From assembly GCA_025210795.1 (NCBI GenBank), contig JAOAQZ010000030.1, forward strand, positions 1-64,000: a stretch of 64,000 bases of DNA. The letters run 5' to 3'. A model generated the notes under the pieces. That model did no database searches and had not been told where the DNA came from. It saw nothing but the letters and a program-made list of their open reading frames with translations. This DNA is from Cohaesibacter sp. GTDB lineage: Bacteria > Pseudomonadota > Alphaproteobacteria > Rhizobiales > Cohaesibacteraceae. Below are positions 63,866 through 64,000 of the stretch, piece after piece. Both the position numbers and the translations under genes were made by a program. Position 1 is the stretch's first letter. The number at the start of each line of letters is the position of its first letter.

Positions 63866-64000
63866 GAAAGGGTGGCGGAATTTTGACTACTGGCTGCCGA
63901 AGTGCGCAATTGTTTTGTGTTTGTTTGGGAGCCGGGCTTGTATGGACTTCTTTGCTACTTTGATTTGTTCAAGGGTAAGGGCAAGATGCCTGCAAGGGCA
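63866..64000. other. Window end, no gene seen
   Basis: The last 135 bases lie upstream of the BA14K gene and probably contain its promoter. No further coding region could be supported. Confidence 0.4.

Overview
The window looks like a chromosomal segment of an alphaproteobacterium of the Rhizobiales/Hyphomicrobiales type with moderate GC content. The evidence is the gene content and order: recA then alaS; purC-purS-small membrane protein-purQ-purL-bolA-grxD; sfsA-map-radC; a DUF1476 (F1-ATPase zeta) gene; a BA14K protein; and a GAAC-N7-GAAC LexA box in front of recA. A marine genus such as Cohaesibacter would fit, but that is an inference. No insertion sequence, CRISPR array, prophage or rRNA operon was seen. 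One tRNA gene is present (Leu, anticodon TAA).

Bases 1-15715 hold the most unusual locus. The 3' 11.8 kb of a giant gene encodes at least 3949 residues of a secreted, probably beta-solenoid protein made of about 36 diverged units, each marked by an Ile/Val/Leu-Gly-His motif. It is followed by its outer-membrane transporter (TpsB, FhaC/ShlB type), a small protein made of two copies of one domain, an IalB-family periplasmic protein and a SapC-family protein. All five genes point the same way and probably form a two-partner-secretion surface system with accessory proteins.

Bases 16032-36453 are housekeeping: SOS repair (recA), alanyl-tRNA synthetase, NADP isocitrate dehydrogenase, TrmJ-type RNA methyltransferase, glutamate racemase, ribosomal protein S4, the tRNA thiolase TtcA, the Grx4/BolA iron-sulfur pair, purine biosynthesis genes (purC, purS, purQ, purL, purB), the zeta inhibitor of F1-ATPase, an HpcH/HpaI aldolase, an RBBP9-like hydrolase and ribulose-phosphate epimerase. 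Intrinsic terminators separate most units.

Bases 36658-52339 are mainly amino-acid and organic-acid handling: a BASS-family transporter, a DadA-like FAD oxidase, an Lrp regulator divergent from a fused indolepyruvate ferredoxin oxidoreductase, a secreted orphan protein, a P1 peptidase overlapping an EamA exporter, and a complete branched-chain amino acid ABC transporter (livHMGF, a DUF6867 gene and livJ).

Bases 52690-64000 hold a stand-alone BLUF blue-light sensor, radC-map-sfsA, a CinA-like protein, gpt, tRNA-Leu, an AT-richer AlbA_2/Schlafen-like gene whose N-terminus is joined to the rest only through a T7 slippery run, a small membrane protein, a MarR regulator divergent from a VOC dioxygenase/FAD monooxygenase/DUF2783 operon, and a BA14K protein. 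The main points for follow-up are the giant IGH-repeat exoprotein and its cluster, the possible -1 frameshift gene, and the two divergent regulator/operator regions.
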